The position numbers and the translations under genes are program-made. DNA of 64,000 nucleotides from Fredinandcohnia humi (GTDB taxonomy: Bacteria; Bacillota; Bacilli; Bacillales; Bacillaceae_L), in assembly GCF_001439915.1 (NCBI RefSeq), contig NZ_LMBW01000002.1:124001-188000 (forward strand). Direction: 5' to 3'. Of the stretch, positions 27,070 to 34,838 are shown piece after piece. The notes under the pieces were generated by a model, which did no database searches, was not told where the DNA came from, and was given only the letters and a program-made list of their open reading frames with translations. How positions within the stretch are numbered: position 1 is the stretch's first letter; each line of letters opens with the position of its first letter.

Positions 27070-28005
27070 TTATACAAGTTGTAAAAGGTTCATCACGGAC
27101 TTTGCTGAAATATCAAGTGCACGTTTTTCTTCCTCTGAAAGTGGTAATTCTATAATACTCTCAATTCCATTCCCCCCCAGTATTGTAGGGACCCCAAGGT
27201 AGATGCCCTGGTATCCATACTCACCCTCTAGATAAGCAATAGAAGGTAGGATTCTTCTTTTATCGTTCACGATTGCATCCAACATTTCAACGATGGATGC
27301 TGCAGGTGCATAATAGGCACTCCCATTCCCTAGTAATTTTACAACCTCTCCTCCACCATTACGCGTTCGATCCACGATTTCAGACATTTTTGCTTTTGGG
27401 AGAATTTTTTCCAACGGAATTCCACCTGCATACGAGTATCTTATTAACGGAACCATCGTATCCCCATGGCCACCAAGAACGAAACTTGATATATCTTCTA
27501 CCGAAACATTTAACTCTTTGGCAACAAATGTATTAAACCTTGCTGTATCAAGAACACCTGACTGACCGATTACTCTATTTTTTGGAAAACCAGTCGTCTT
27601 ATAACACACATAGGACATGACATCTACAGGGTTACTTAATACTAAAATATAACTATTTGGAGCGTGCTTTTTAATTTGTTCAGAGACTTCTTTTATTATT
27701 TTTACATTTGTGGTGACAAGGTCATCTCTCGACATTCCAGGCTTCCGTGCAATACCGGCTGTTACGATTACAAGATCAGAATTGGCGATGTCCTCATAGT
27801 GGCTACTTCCAGTTATGGTCGAATTGAATTTTTCAATGGGACCCGCTTCTTGAATGTCTAATGCTTTTCCTTTTGTTGGATTTTCCATGGAAGGAATATC
27901 AAGTAAGACAATATCGCCAAGATTCTTTTGCGCAATCATAAGTGCAATTGTAGTTCCCGTATTTCCCGCTCCAATGACTGCAAATTTCTTTCGTTTGAAG
28001 GACAC
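27070..28005 (-). CDS. mdh: Malate dehydrogenase (LDH/MDH family)
   Basis: NAD-dependent malate/oxaloacetate interconversion, 311 residues. The nucleotide motif [13 protein letters not shown] is followed by Asp36 at the end of strand 2 (LLDI), fitting NAD. Substrate-loop [10 protein letters not shown] carries Arg87 and Arg93, as in malate rather than lactate dehydrogenases, and the catalytic His181 is in LGGHGDT. GTG 28005 has GGAGG upstream. The position is odd: it lies directly behind the shell genes, 26 bases after a BMC-H gene. It has no obvious encapsulation helix, so it is probably cytosolic. Confidence 0.88.
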   Translation of the reverse strand: MSFKRKKFAVIGAGNTGTTIALMIAQKNLGDIVLLDIPSMENPTKGKALDIQEAGPIEKFNSTITGSSHYEDIANSDLVIVTAGIARKPGMSRDDLVTTNVKIIKEVSEQIKKHAPNSYILVLSNPVDVMSYVCYKTTGFPKNRVIGQSGVLDTARFNTFVAKELNVSVEDISSFVLGGHGDTMVPLIRYSYAGGIPLEKILPKAKMSEIVDRTRNGGGEVVKLLGNGSAYYAPAASIVEMLDAIVNDKRRILPSIAYLEGEYGYQGIYLGVPTILGGNGIESIIELPLSEEEKRALDISAKSVMNLLQLV

Positions 28006-28031
28006 GACACTTGCCTCCTTCCCTCATAGCC

Positions 28032-28364
28032 TTATTCTTCATTGTTGGGTTTGTCTGTTATCAATGGATCTTTGTCTTTCTCAATGTCTTCGTCCATCCT
28101 TGCAACTAATGATTGAATACTACTATCTGGATGCGGAATCACATTAGCAGAAAGTAGTGCTCCTGTACGTTCTGCAATTTTTGTGCCTGATTCAACAGCT
28201 GCCTGAACGGCACTAACATCTCCCTCCACTAATATGGTAACAAGTGCTGCATCCACCATGGATTGATTGACAAGTCTCACATTTGCATTCTTTAACATCG
28301 CATCCGCAACCTCAATGGATGTGGCTAATCCCCTTGTTTCAATCATACCTAAAGCTTTAGCCAA
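28032..28364 (-). CDS. BMC-H microcompartment shell protein, atypical pore
   Basis: Hexameric shell protein of the PduA/EutM class. From TTG 28364 (within the stop region of the upstream gene) the product starts MAKALGMIETRGL, the standard BMC-H opening, and contains the conserved NANV and VEGDVSAVQAAVESG elements. Where PduA-type proteins have a Gly-Ser pore loop, this one reads MVDAALVT, placing Asp and Ala at the pore. A charged 25-residue C-terminal tail (DEDIEKDKDP...) extends beyond the usual end. It overlaps the BMC-P gene by 8 bases. Confidence 0.9.
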   Translation of the reverse strand: MAKALGMIETRGLATSIEVADAMLKNANVRLVNQSMVDAALVTILVEGDVSAVQAAVESGTKIAERTGALLSANVIPHPDSSIQSLVARMDEDIEKDKDPLITDKPNNEE

Positions 28365-28641
28365 CTTCCTCACCTCTTCCTTTTTCTATGGCATCGATTA
28401 TTCCGATAATGAGGGCGTCAATCGGCATATTTGCATTTTCAATGTAAGAAGCCGGCGTACCTTTTGTCACCATCACCCGGTCACCTAATCCAGCTCCAAT
28501 TCGATCGACCGCAATAAATGCTGGTTGCAAGGGGTTGTTTTTTTCTAATCGTTCAGGCTGTACCACTAAAAATTTGAGACCTGTTAAGTTTTCTTCCTTA
28601 CGCGTTGCCCAAATGTTACCAATCACTGTACCAATGACCAT
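28357..28641 (-). CDS. BMC-P (EutN/CcmL/PduN) pentameric vertex protein
   Basis: A 94-residue pentamer-forming protein that closes the vertices of a microcompartment shell. The family pattern is clear: MVIGTVIGNIWATRKE, LTGLKFLVVQP, FIAVDRIGAGLGDRVMVTKG and the C-terminal DALIIGIID. GAGGG precedes the ATG. Only one BMC-P gene and no BMC-T gene occur in the window, so the shell looks minimal. It is translationally linked to the adjacent BMC-H gene. Confidence 0.93.
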   Translation of the reverse strand: MVIGTVIGNIWATRKEENLTGLKFLVVQPERLEKNNPLQPAFIAVDRIGAGLGDRVMVTKGTPASYIENANMPIDALIIGIIDAIEKGRGEEVG

Positions 28642-28644
28642 GAT

Positions 28645-29316
28645 TCATCCCTCATTTTGGTTCATGAATTTAATTGTAATTCCCTTTTCTTTTGCAATAT
28701 CCCTTGCTAGAGGCGTGATGATTGTCTTTGGGTGGATATGGATGCTTTTCATCTTCCATTTTTCAACCATTTCTTTTGTTAAAAGCGTTTCAGGTAATGT
28801 ATGTTGATCCCGAATTGTATCTGATTGGGTTATACTTGAGATCTTTTCATTCGGTATAATCGCAGATAATGGATAAAAATGAACACCGAAATCTTGTAAT
28901 TGCATTTTGTATTGTACTAATTTTTGTAAGTATTTATTTTCATTTGTACCATTTTCCACTGATTCAATTATCCAAGATAAATGATCATCAAGGACAAAAT
29001 CTACACGATACTCTTGATACATTAACTTTGAAAAATGGATACTTTCAGGAGAATCTGCTATCCCAAGAGCAGCCTTCACTAGAAGGTCCTGCCCTACTTC
29101 CAGAAATACGGCATGTTGAAAGCCGCTAGGAATTCCATGATAAGAAAAAGGTATTTGTTTAAGGTCCCAATACCTTTTCAGTCTATCAATCTGTTGAAAG
29201 CTTTTTTCAGATTCTTGATGAAGAACGAGAAGCTTTGACTTTTTAGGTTGCTTCTCGTAATCAATTAATCGGAGAACTTCCCTCACAACGTTTTCGATTT
29301 CCTCTTGATGGATCAT
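28645..29316 (-). CDS. Uncharacterised microcompartment-associated protein with cargo-like N-terminus
   Basis: A 223-residue protein I cannot assign to an enzyme family. The first 20 residues, IHQEEIENVVREVLRLID, form an amphipathic helix of the kind that targets cargo into microcompartments, followed by a lysine-rich linker. The C-terminal 35 residues, with LTKEMVEKWKMKSIHI and ITPLARDIAKEKGI, resemble a tail found in several proteins of Eut/Pdu-type loci. The middle part has no motif I recognise. It starts at the end of pduL and ends against the BMC-P gene, so it is embedded in the shell/cargo gene set. Confidence 0.7.
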   Translation of the reverse strand: MIHQEEIENVVREVLRLIDYEKQPKKSKLLVLHQESEKSFQQIDRLKRYWDLKQIPFSYHGIPSGFQHAVFLEVGQDLLVKAALGIADSPESIHFSKLMYQEYRVDFVLDDHLSWIIESVENGTNENKYLQKLVQYKMQLQDFGVHFYPLSAIIPNEKISSITQSDTIRDQHTLPETLLTKEMVEKWKMKSIHIHPKTIITPLARDIAKEKGITIKFMNQNEG

Positions 29317-29317
29317 T

Positions 29318-29971
29318 TCAAATACCTTCTTTAATTAATTTTCCTAACTGTCCATTCTGAATAAGGCCTGCATTTGCTTCATCTGTATCAATATGCATTT
29401 CCAAAACGTATTTAGGTGAAATCCGAATCTTTACTTTTTCAAATCGAATCGGACGAAGACTTTCAGCAATTTCAACCTTCACATATTCACCATCTTGTAT
29501 GTTTAATTTACGGGCGATTTCAAGTGGCATATGAATATGTGCTTGTGCCAGAATTATTCCTTCTTTTAGATAGATACTTCCTTTTGGCCCAACAATTGTA
29601 ACGGGTGAAGACCCTTCAATATTTCCAGACTCTCTTACGGGTGGGCGTAATCCTAGTTTCAGTGAGTCTGTAAAACTAACTTCAACCTGAGTTAACTTTC
29701 GTACTGGTCCAAGAATTCTCACGTTTTCAATACTACCTCTTTGACCGACGATCGAAACTGTTTCATTTGCTGCAAATTGCCCAGGTTGCTTTAACTCTTT
29801 TCTTTTACCTAGTTGATACCCTTTTCCAAATAGCGTTTCTACATCTTTCTCACATAAATGACAATGACGTGCCGAGACGCCAATTGGAACTTCCAGCGAA
29901 CAATTTCTAGTACTCTTATTTAATTGTTCTAATACTTGATTGATGATCTGTCTTGTAGTAATCTCATTCAT
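29318..29971 (-). CDS. pduL: PduL-type phosphate acyltransferase
   Basis: Converts acyl-CoA and phosphate to acyl phosphate and CoA inside the compartment, recycling CoA. Two PduL domains are visible, with zinc ligands in SARHCHL and AHIHM and the C-terminal EMHIDTDEANA. The N-terminal 20 residues, starting MNEITTRQIINQVLEQLNK, form an amphipathic helix typical of encapsulated PduL. I prefer ATG 29971 over an in-frame GTG at 29983, which lies too close to the AAAGGA site. It sits between a BMC-H gene and the 223-residue protein. Confidence 0.92.
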   Translation of the reverse strand: MNEITTRQIINQVLEQLNKSTRNCSLEVPIGVSARHCHLCEKDVETLFGKGYQLGKRKELKQPGQFAANETVSIVGQRGSIENVRILGPVRKLTQVEVSFTDSLKLGLRPPVRESGNIEGSSPVTIVGPKGSIYLKEGIILAQAHIHMPLEIARKLNIQDGEYVKVEIAESLRPIRFEKVKIRISPKYVLEMHIDTDEANAGLIQNGQLGKLIKEGI

Positions 29972-30024
29972 TTCATGAACCACATCCTTTCAATCGTGAA
30001 AGGTATCTATTTATCTACATTTAT

Positions 30025-30315
30025 TTATGATTCGATTTTAGGCAATATGATTTGTAACTCATTATGTGGTCGAGGGATGACATGTACGGAAATAAGCTCT
30101 CCTACACGTTGGGCGGCTGCACTACCTGCGTCTGTCGCTGCTTTTACGGCTCCAACGTCCCCAGTTACAAGAACGGTCACGATTCCTCCTCCAACATGCA
30201 CCTTACCTACTAAGTTAACATTAGCAGCCTTTACCATTGCATCAGCAGCTTCTAAGGAAGCAACCAATCCTTTTGTTTCAATCATTCCAAGGGCACCATT
30301 TATCTCTCTTGACAT
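30025..30315 (-). CDS. BMC-H microcompartment shell protein, PduA/EutM-type
   Basis: A canonical 96-residue hexamer shell protein: [20 protein letters not shown], the conserved KAANV, and [13 protein letters not shown]. The pore loop reads HVGGGIVT, a glycine-rich loop at residues 40-44 of the sort that passes small polar metabolites. AGGAGGAATT precedes the ATG. It lies 16 bases after the aldehyde dehydrogenase gene and is likely the main facet protein; the second BMC-H at 28032-28364 has a different pore. Confidence 0.95.
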   Translation of the reverse strand: MSREINGALGMIETKGLVASLEAADAMVKAANVNLVGKVHVGGGIVTVLVTGDVGAVKAATDAGSAAAQRVGELISVHVIPRPHNELQIILPKIES

Positions 30316-30331
30316 AATTAATTCCTCCTAT

Positions 30332-31876
30332 TTACTGGTTTTGACACTGCTTCACAATGCTTGATACAAGCTTTGAAACGAGCTCTGAATCAAGTGAATG
30401 GGAACTTATATTTTGTTCTTTTATGATGTTGGTAACAATTTCCTTAATTTGATCCGTGTTTTCGGTTTCATGACTTTTGTTTATTGGATAAATAGACGTT
30501 TTTGGAATGGTAACGTCTCTGATACCGTGTGCAATCCGTTTGATGTTCAGTAAATGTCGAGTAGTAATATTATCTGAAGTAATGTTTCCACCATATGAAC
30601 CACAACCTAATGTAAACGATGGGGTAATACCTGTCGTTGCTCCCGCAGCACCAATTGAAGCTAAGGTGTTTACCAAGATACGAGACACGGGCATTTCAAT
30701 CCCAAACATTTGAATGACAGCTTCATCCTTTGTGTGCAAAGAAAGACTATGTCCCCTACCTCCAATATTCAATAATGAATGACACATTTCTTTGGCTTCT
30801 TCTAAATCGTTTACCGTATAAAGGGCGAAAATCGGCGACAGCTTTTCAATTGAGAAAGGAACATCCTTACCTACAAGGGTTTCCTCAGCTATTAGCACTC
30901 TTGTTCCTTTAGGTACAGTAACCCCCGCCATCTCTGCAATTCGTTCAGCTGAACGTCCAACGATTGCTGGATTTAATTTACCTTTTATTGGAGAAATAAC
31001 GTTCTCTACTTTTTTCTTTTCCACTTTATCTAGGAAATAACAATCGTTATTCTTTAACTCCCTAATTGTGATTTCTTTTATATTTTTATGAACCACCATG
31101 GCTTGTTCAGTGGCACAAATAGTACCATTATCAAATGATTTACTATCGACAATCATTCTAACAGCATCTTTGATAGGAGCAGTTTTATCGATATAGACAG
31201 GTACATTTCCAGGTCCTACACCATAAGCAGGCTTCCCCGAACTATAAGCGGCACGAACAAGACCCCCGCCACCTGTTGCTAGAATTAAATGAACATCCTT
31301 ATGTTTCATTAATTCAGTGGTTGCAGGCATTGTAGGTTGAGTAATCCATCCAATTAACCCAGAAGGAGCCCCCGCCTTTATCGCTGCATCATTACATATT
31401 TCTAACGCTTTCACTGTACAAGCTACTGCAGAAGGATGTGGACTTACAACTATCCCATTTCGAGCTTTTAACGAAATAAGAGTTTTAAAAATGGCGGTTG
31501 AAGTTGGATTTGTGGTCGGAATGATACATGCAACCACGCCAAAGGGATCAGCAATTTCTGTGACCTTATTTATTGGATCCGTACGAATAACTCCAACAGT
31601 TTTCTCATTTTTAATTGATTCATAAACTCCAAGTGAACCAAGTTCATTTTTTATTTTTTTATGCTCAACAATTCCCATTTTCGTTTCTTCAACTGCTAGT
31701 TGAGCTAAATAGTCAGCTGCCTCATATGCTGCTTCTGCTATACTTTTAATAATGTGGTCCACTTTTTCCTGCGAAAATCTCTCAAACTCTTTTTGAGCCC
31801 TATTTGCATGTTTTACAGCTTCACGCATTTCTTTAATCGATAACAAGTCATAATCTAGATCAACGATAGAAATCAC
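30332..31876 (-). CDS. CoA-acylating aldehyde dehydrogenase (PduP/EutE-like)
   Basis: Oxidises the pathway aldehyde to acyl-CoA with NAD and CoA. The 514-residue chain has the catalytic Cys in NGTICATEQA, the cofactor region with IIPTTNPTSTAIFK, and LATGGGGLVRAAY. It begins DLDYDLLSIKEMREAVKHA, matching this class. Beyond the catalytic domain are about 45 extra residues with two amphipathic helices, DQIKEIVTNIIKEQ and SELVSKLVSSIVKQC, which look like a C-terminal encapsulation tail. GTG 31876 is the best start. Likely substrate propionaldehyde or acetaldehyde; not decidable from sequence. Confidence 0.9.
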   Translation of the reverse strand: MISIVDLDYDLLSIKEMREAVKHANRAQKEFERFSQEKVDHIIKSIAEAAYEAADYLAQLAVEETKMGIVEHKKIKNELGSLGVYESIKNEKTVGVIRTDPINKVTEIADPFGVVACIIPTTNPTSTAIFKTLISLKARNGIVVSPHPSAVACTVKALEICNDAAIKAGAPSGLIGWITQPTMPATTELMKHKDVHLILATGGGGLVRAAYSSGKPAYGVGPGNVPVYIDKTAPIKDAVRMIVDSKSFDNGTICATEQAMVVHKNIKEITIRELKNNDCYFLDKVEKKKVENVISPIKGKLNPAIVGRSAERIAEMAGVTVPKGTRVLIAEETLVGKDVPFSIEKLSPIFALYTVNDLEEAKEMCHSLLNIGGRGHSLSLHTKDEAVIQMFGIEMPVSRILVNTLASIGAAGATTGITPSFTLGCGSYGGNITSDNITTRHLLNIKRIAHGIRDVTIPKTSIYPINKSHETENTDQIKEIVTNIIKEQNISSHSLDSELVSKLVSSIVKQCQNQ

Positions 31877-31884
31877 CCCTTTTC

Positions 31885-32080
31885 CCTAATCAAATGCGCC
31901 TTGGCGTATTTGCGCCCGATTTTTTTCGAGCTTGCTCGAAAAAATTCCGCTGAAAAATCGTGGCATCCGCCGGAGGCTTTAACTTTATTCAGTCGGGATT
32001 TGAACCCCCACTGAATTGGATATTCTTTTTGCATTCATCCCCACTTATACAAGTAGGGGACTTCTTTGAATAAAGTTAAA
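31885..32080. repeat. Composite palindromic repeat element inside the BMC operon
   Basis: A structured, GC-richer island of about 195 bases between two BMC genes. It contains CAAATGCGCC/GGCGTATTTG, a perfect 11-bp hairpin TTTTTTCGAGC/GCTCGAAAAAA (31921-31944), and a perfect 14-bp inverted repeat TTTAACTTTATTCA (31978-31991) / TGAATAAAGTTAAA (32067-32080) enclosing two smaller inverted repeats. It carries no ORF. The form is that of a dispersed non-coding repeat or MITE-like element; similar sequences are, to my recollection, frequent in Bacillus genomes. Confidence 0.65.
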
Positions 32081-32081
32081 A

Positions 32082-32411
32082 TTAGTGATGAGGGAAGATT
32101 TTAACCCTTTTTTGTGTTGGTTCATGAGGATTATCTTTATTTGTGTCATTTATTTTTGATGAAATACTTTGCCATATTTCAAATTCTTCTTCGTTTAGAG
32201 GTTTTAAATATGAATTGCCTTCATTGCTTGGATTTCCAATAATAGTTGAAATTTTTTGCCACTCATCTATTTCTGCTTTACTTAATGGATGATAATTAGG
32301 ATTTTTCTCAACTGATGAAGATTGAATAGCATTCACCTTATTCGAACTTTTGTACTCATCTAAATTTGCTATTACGAGTCGAGTAATTTTCTCTACAAGA
32401 TTCGGATCCAT
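32082..32411 (-). CDS. Small BMC-locus protein with cargo-like helix and tandem motif
   Basis: A 109-residue protein of unknown family. Residues 1-20 (MDPNLVEKITRLVIANLDEY) form an amphipathic helix like a microcompartment targeting peptide. After a Ser/Asn-rich linker, a 17-residue motif occurs twice: PLSKAEIDEWQKISTII (42-58) and PLNEEEFEIWQSISSKI (71-87). The C-terminus is basic (TQKRVKIFPHH). AGGAGCTGAAAG precedes ATG 32411. Short helical repeats plus a targeting helix suggest a scaffold or linker for core assembly rather than an enzyme. It lies between the kinase and aldehyde dehydrogenase genes. Confidence 0.7.
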   Translation of the reverse strand: MDPNLVEKITRLVIANLDEYKSSNKVNAIQSSSVEKNPNYHPLSKAEIDEWQKISTIIGNPSNEGNSYLKPLNEEEFEIWQSISSKINDTNKDNPHEPTQKRVKIFPHH

Positions 32412-32463
32412 ACTTTCAGCTCCTAAGTATTGATTCTTGTTATAAAAAGGCTTACAAACTAAC

Positions 32464-33477
32464 CTATATTTTTGTGGATGTTAAATATCTCTTAGCAATT
32501 TCATCCGTTTCAACTGAAAAATTGCTTCCTAGTTCTCGAGTGGTTTCGTTATCACGACTACCAACCCAGGCAACTAATTGTAATCTCCGCATCATGATGA
32601 ACGTTGGAATTTCATTTTCTTCCTCCGTTGTTAATGGACGAACTTTTCGATAACCAGTAATCCAAGCATGAATCAAGGCAGGAACATATGGCTTGTGCTC
32701 AATAAAACTTAATGATGTCGCAAAATCATAGAGATACCAACCAAATCCACAATCATCAAAATCAATCACTTTGATTTTGTCATGCTCAACAAGTAAATTG
32801 GCAAGACGGAGGTCGGAATGGATTAAACCATATCGATCTGGAGCTTTTCCAAATGCTTCAAGCCTCTTCTTAATTTTTTCTGATACCTGTTGAAACAACT
32901 CTTTCCTCTCAGGTGTTATCCCAAGTCCATCTTCCCAACGTCCCCATTTAGGGGAAGGACCTAGTATGGAGTTATAATCCCAAGTCAGTCTTGTAATATG
33001 GGCTAATTTTTGCCTATTGCTTTTTGAATGTACATGAAGTTGAGCCGTTACTTCACCTAGAGTCTCAAACTCTTTAATCAGCTCCTCTTCATTCTCCTCA
33101 TCTGGTGCAGTTCCTTCTAAAAATGAGAATAACGTACAATGATAGGTTTCCCCTTGATAGCCAACCTCTTGAACGAATTCACCGTTCCCTCCTGCTAGTG
33201 GAATTGACACATTGATTGTTGAATGTTTATCAATGGAAAATAACCAATCTAGTTCACTTTGAACCTCTATTTTCGAATGATATCCCGGACGTCCAACGCG
33301 TAAAACATACTTTTCACCTGTTGATTTAATGGTTACAAGATACGTTGCATTTTCCGAGTAATTTAAGAGTTTACTAGTAGAATCAGTTAAAAACGGGTAC
33401 TTTTTCAAGGCTTGATTTGCTATATTTGAAAACTTGTTTAACGAATCTTGTAAAGGGTCTGAAGAAGATTGGCTCAT
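32464..33477 (-). CDS. APH-fold kinase, putative amino-alcohol kinase
   Basis: A 337-residue kinase of the aminoglycoside phosphotransferase/choline kinase fold. The catalytic loop HSDLRLANLL gives His220, Asp222 and Asn227, and the metal-binding Asp239 is in VIDFDDCGFG; a YVLRVGRPG strand forms part of the ATP-site lobe. In the actinobacterial aminoacetone-utilisation compartment locus, the equivalent kinase phosphorylates 1-amino-2-propanol. Adjacent to a class-III PLP enzyme, a role as amino-alcohol (1-amino-2-propanol or ethanolamine) kinase is the best inference; homoserine kinase type II is the main alternative. AAGGGAG precedes ATG 33477. Confidence 0.82.
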   Translation of the reverse strand: MSQSSSDPLQDSLNKFSNIANQALKKYPFLTDSTSKLLNYSENATYLVTIKSTGEKYVLRVGRPGYHSKIEVQSELDWLFSIDKHSTINVSIPLAGGNGEFVQEVGYQGETYHCTLFSFLEGTAPDEENEEELIKEFETLGEVTAQLHVHSKSNRQKLAHITRLTWDYNSILGPSPKWGRWEDGLGITPERKELFQQVSEKIKKRLEAFGKAPDRYGLIHSDLRLANLLVEHDKIKVIDFDDCGFGWYLYDFATSLSFIEHKPYVPALIHAWITGYRKVRPLTTEEENEIPTFIMMRRLQLVAWVGSRDNETTRELGSNFSVETDEIAKRYLTSTKI

Positions 33478-33503
33478 AAAATTAGCTCCCTTCCATCCAT
33501 GAA

Positions 33504-34766
33504 TTAGACATAACTAAAAGCTTTTTGTGCAGCTTGTTTTATACTTAACTCACAACGGGAAAGTAAATCATCACAATACTCTTTGTCACATAACAATCCT
33601 GGTTTAAATTGAAGTACTTTATTATCCAGCATCGAGTAGATAGCCCAGACTCCATTCTTGTATAAGGACTGCATAACATAGACAGCCCCTTTTGGATGGC
33701 TGAATTCTAACCCCATTACGACACCCGATTGTCTAATACCCACAAAAAATTCAGGATATTGATTTTTGATTGTTTCAAGGCCCGTACGTAAATAGCGAGA
33801 AACAAACTCCACATTTTGTTTCACTTCTTTTCGTTGGGTAATTTCTAAAACTTTCATGGCCACAATACACCCTAACTCAGAGCCACCAAACGTTGAGATA
33901 TGAGCGAAACCATCCTCATTCATCCAGTTTCCTGCTTTTTTGTTCACAACTGTCGCCGCAATCGGGTAAATGCCACCACCAAATCCTTTTGAAGTCACCA
34001 ATATATCCGGGTTCACTCCATAATGTTCAATTCCCCATAATTTTCCTGTCCGCATTAAACCTGTTTGTACCTCATCCGCAATATATAGCGTGCCATATCG
34101 TTCACATAATCTTTTTACCGCTGCAAGATACCCCTTATCTGGCAAAGGAAAGCCATACGTAGCAGGTATAGTCTCGATGACAACACATGCAACATCCTCC
34201 TGTAGAAGAGCCTGTTCCATCGCATCTATATCATTAAAAGGAACATGAACGAATTCAGAAGGATCTCCTTCACTTAAAAATGGCCGAGAATATCTTTCAT
34301 TCCCTAATGAGACTGCTAATCCTGAATGGCCATGGTACCCATACAAAATCGAAACGGTTTTTTTCCTCTTTGTTGCATAGCGCGCACATTTTATCGCTAT
34401 ATCAATCGCCTCACTACCCCCTGCTGAGAAGATTGAATAATGTAAACTATCTGGAGTACTTTTATATAATTCTTCTGCAAGCTGTGCACGTGTGATGGAC
34501 GGAAAATGATGATTGCCGATATCAAATTCATTTAACGCATCTTTTAAAGTGGCAATTAACTCTGGATTACGATGGCCTAGATTATAGGTTCCGCCATTTA
34601 AATGGACATCCATTAACCTTTTTCCATCCATATCGTAGAAATAGTACCCTTCTCTTTCTCCCATTACTAAGTCAATACCATCTTCTTGCCATTGTTTTGT
34701 TTTCCCTGGATTCCACCAATTAATAGATTGGGAAAGAACAGATTCCTTTTTACTATGTTTCAGCAT
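33504..34766 (-). CDS. Class-III aminotransferase-fold PLP enzyme, putative amino-alcohol-phosphate phospho-lyase
   Basis: A 420-residue class-III aminotransferase fold. The PLP phosphate loop SAGGSEAID, the DEVQTG motif with Asp231, and the Schiff-base Lys260 in VTSKGFGGG are intact. Members next to an APH-fold kinase are often phospho-lyases, as with ethanolamine-phosphate phospho-lyase, splitting an amino-alcohol phosphate into aldehyde, ammonia and phosphate. That would give the aldehyde needed by the encapsulated dehydrogenase. A genuine transaminase cannot be excluded. It is 26 bases upstream of the kinase gene; GAGGAG precedes the ATG. Confidence 0.8.
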   Translation of the reverse strand: MLKHSKKESVLSQSINWWNPGKTKQWQEDGIDLVMGEREGYYFYDMDGKRLMDVHLNGGTYNLGHRNPELIATLKDALNEFDIGNHHFPSITRAQLAEELYKSTPDSLHYSIFSAGGSEAIDIAIKCARYATKRKKTVSILYGYHGHSGLAVSLGNERYSRPFLSEGDPSEFVHVPFNDIDAMEQALLQEDVACVVIETIPATYGFPLPDKGYLAAVKRLCERYGTLYIADEVQTGLMRTGKLWGIEHYGVNPDILVTSKGFGGGIYPIAATVVNKKAGNWMNEDGFAHISTFGGSELGCIVAMKVLEITQRKEVKQNVEFVSRYLRTGLETIKNQYPEFFVGIRQSGVVMGLEFSHPKGAVYVMQSLYKNGVWAIYSMLDNKVLQFKPGLLCDKEYCDDLLSRCELSIKQAAQKAFSYV

Positions 34767-34838
34767 CTTCTTCTCCTCACTTATTAAAGCTAAATTAGAA
34801 TCGTTGATTAAGAAAATAGATGATTATATGTTTACTAT

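Noticed and set aside
28357-31876. A standard Pdu or Eut operon
   Set aside because: No B12-dependent diol dehydratase, ethanolamine ammonia-lyase, reactivase, BMC-T or cobalamin genes are present in the window.
31985-32010. tRNA-like T-arm (GGTTCAAATCC on the minus strand)
   Set aside because: The flanking bases cannot form a five-pair T-stem and no acceptor, D or anticodon arm is present; it belongs to the repeat element.
33504-34766. Reading the class-III PLP enzyme as an ordinary omega-transaminase
   Set aside because: Possible on fold alone, but the adjacent APH-fold kinase and the encapsulated aldehyde dehydrogenase fit a phospho-lyase better; kept as the stated alternative.
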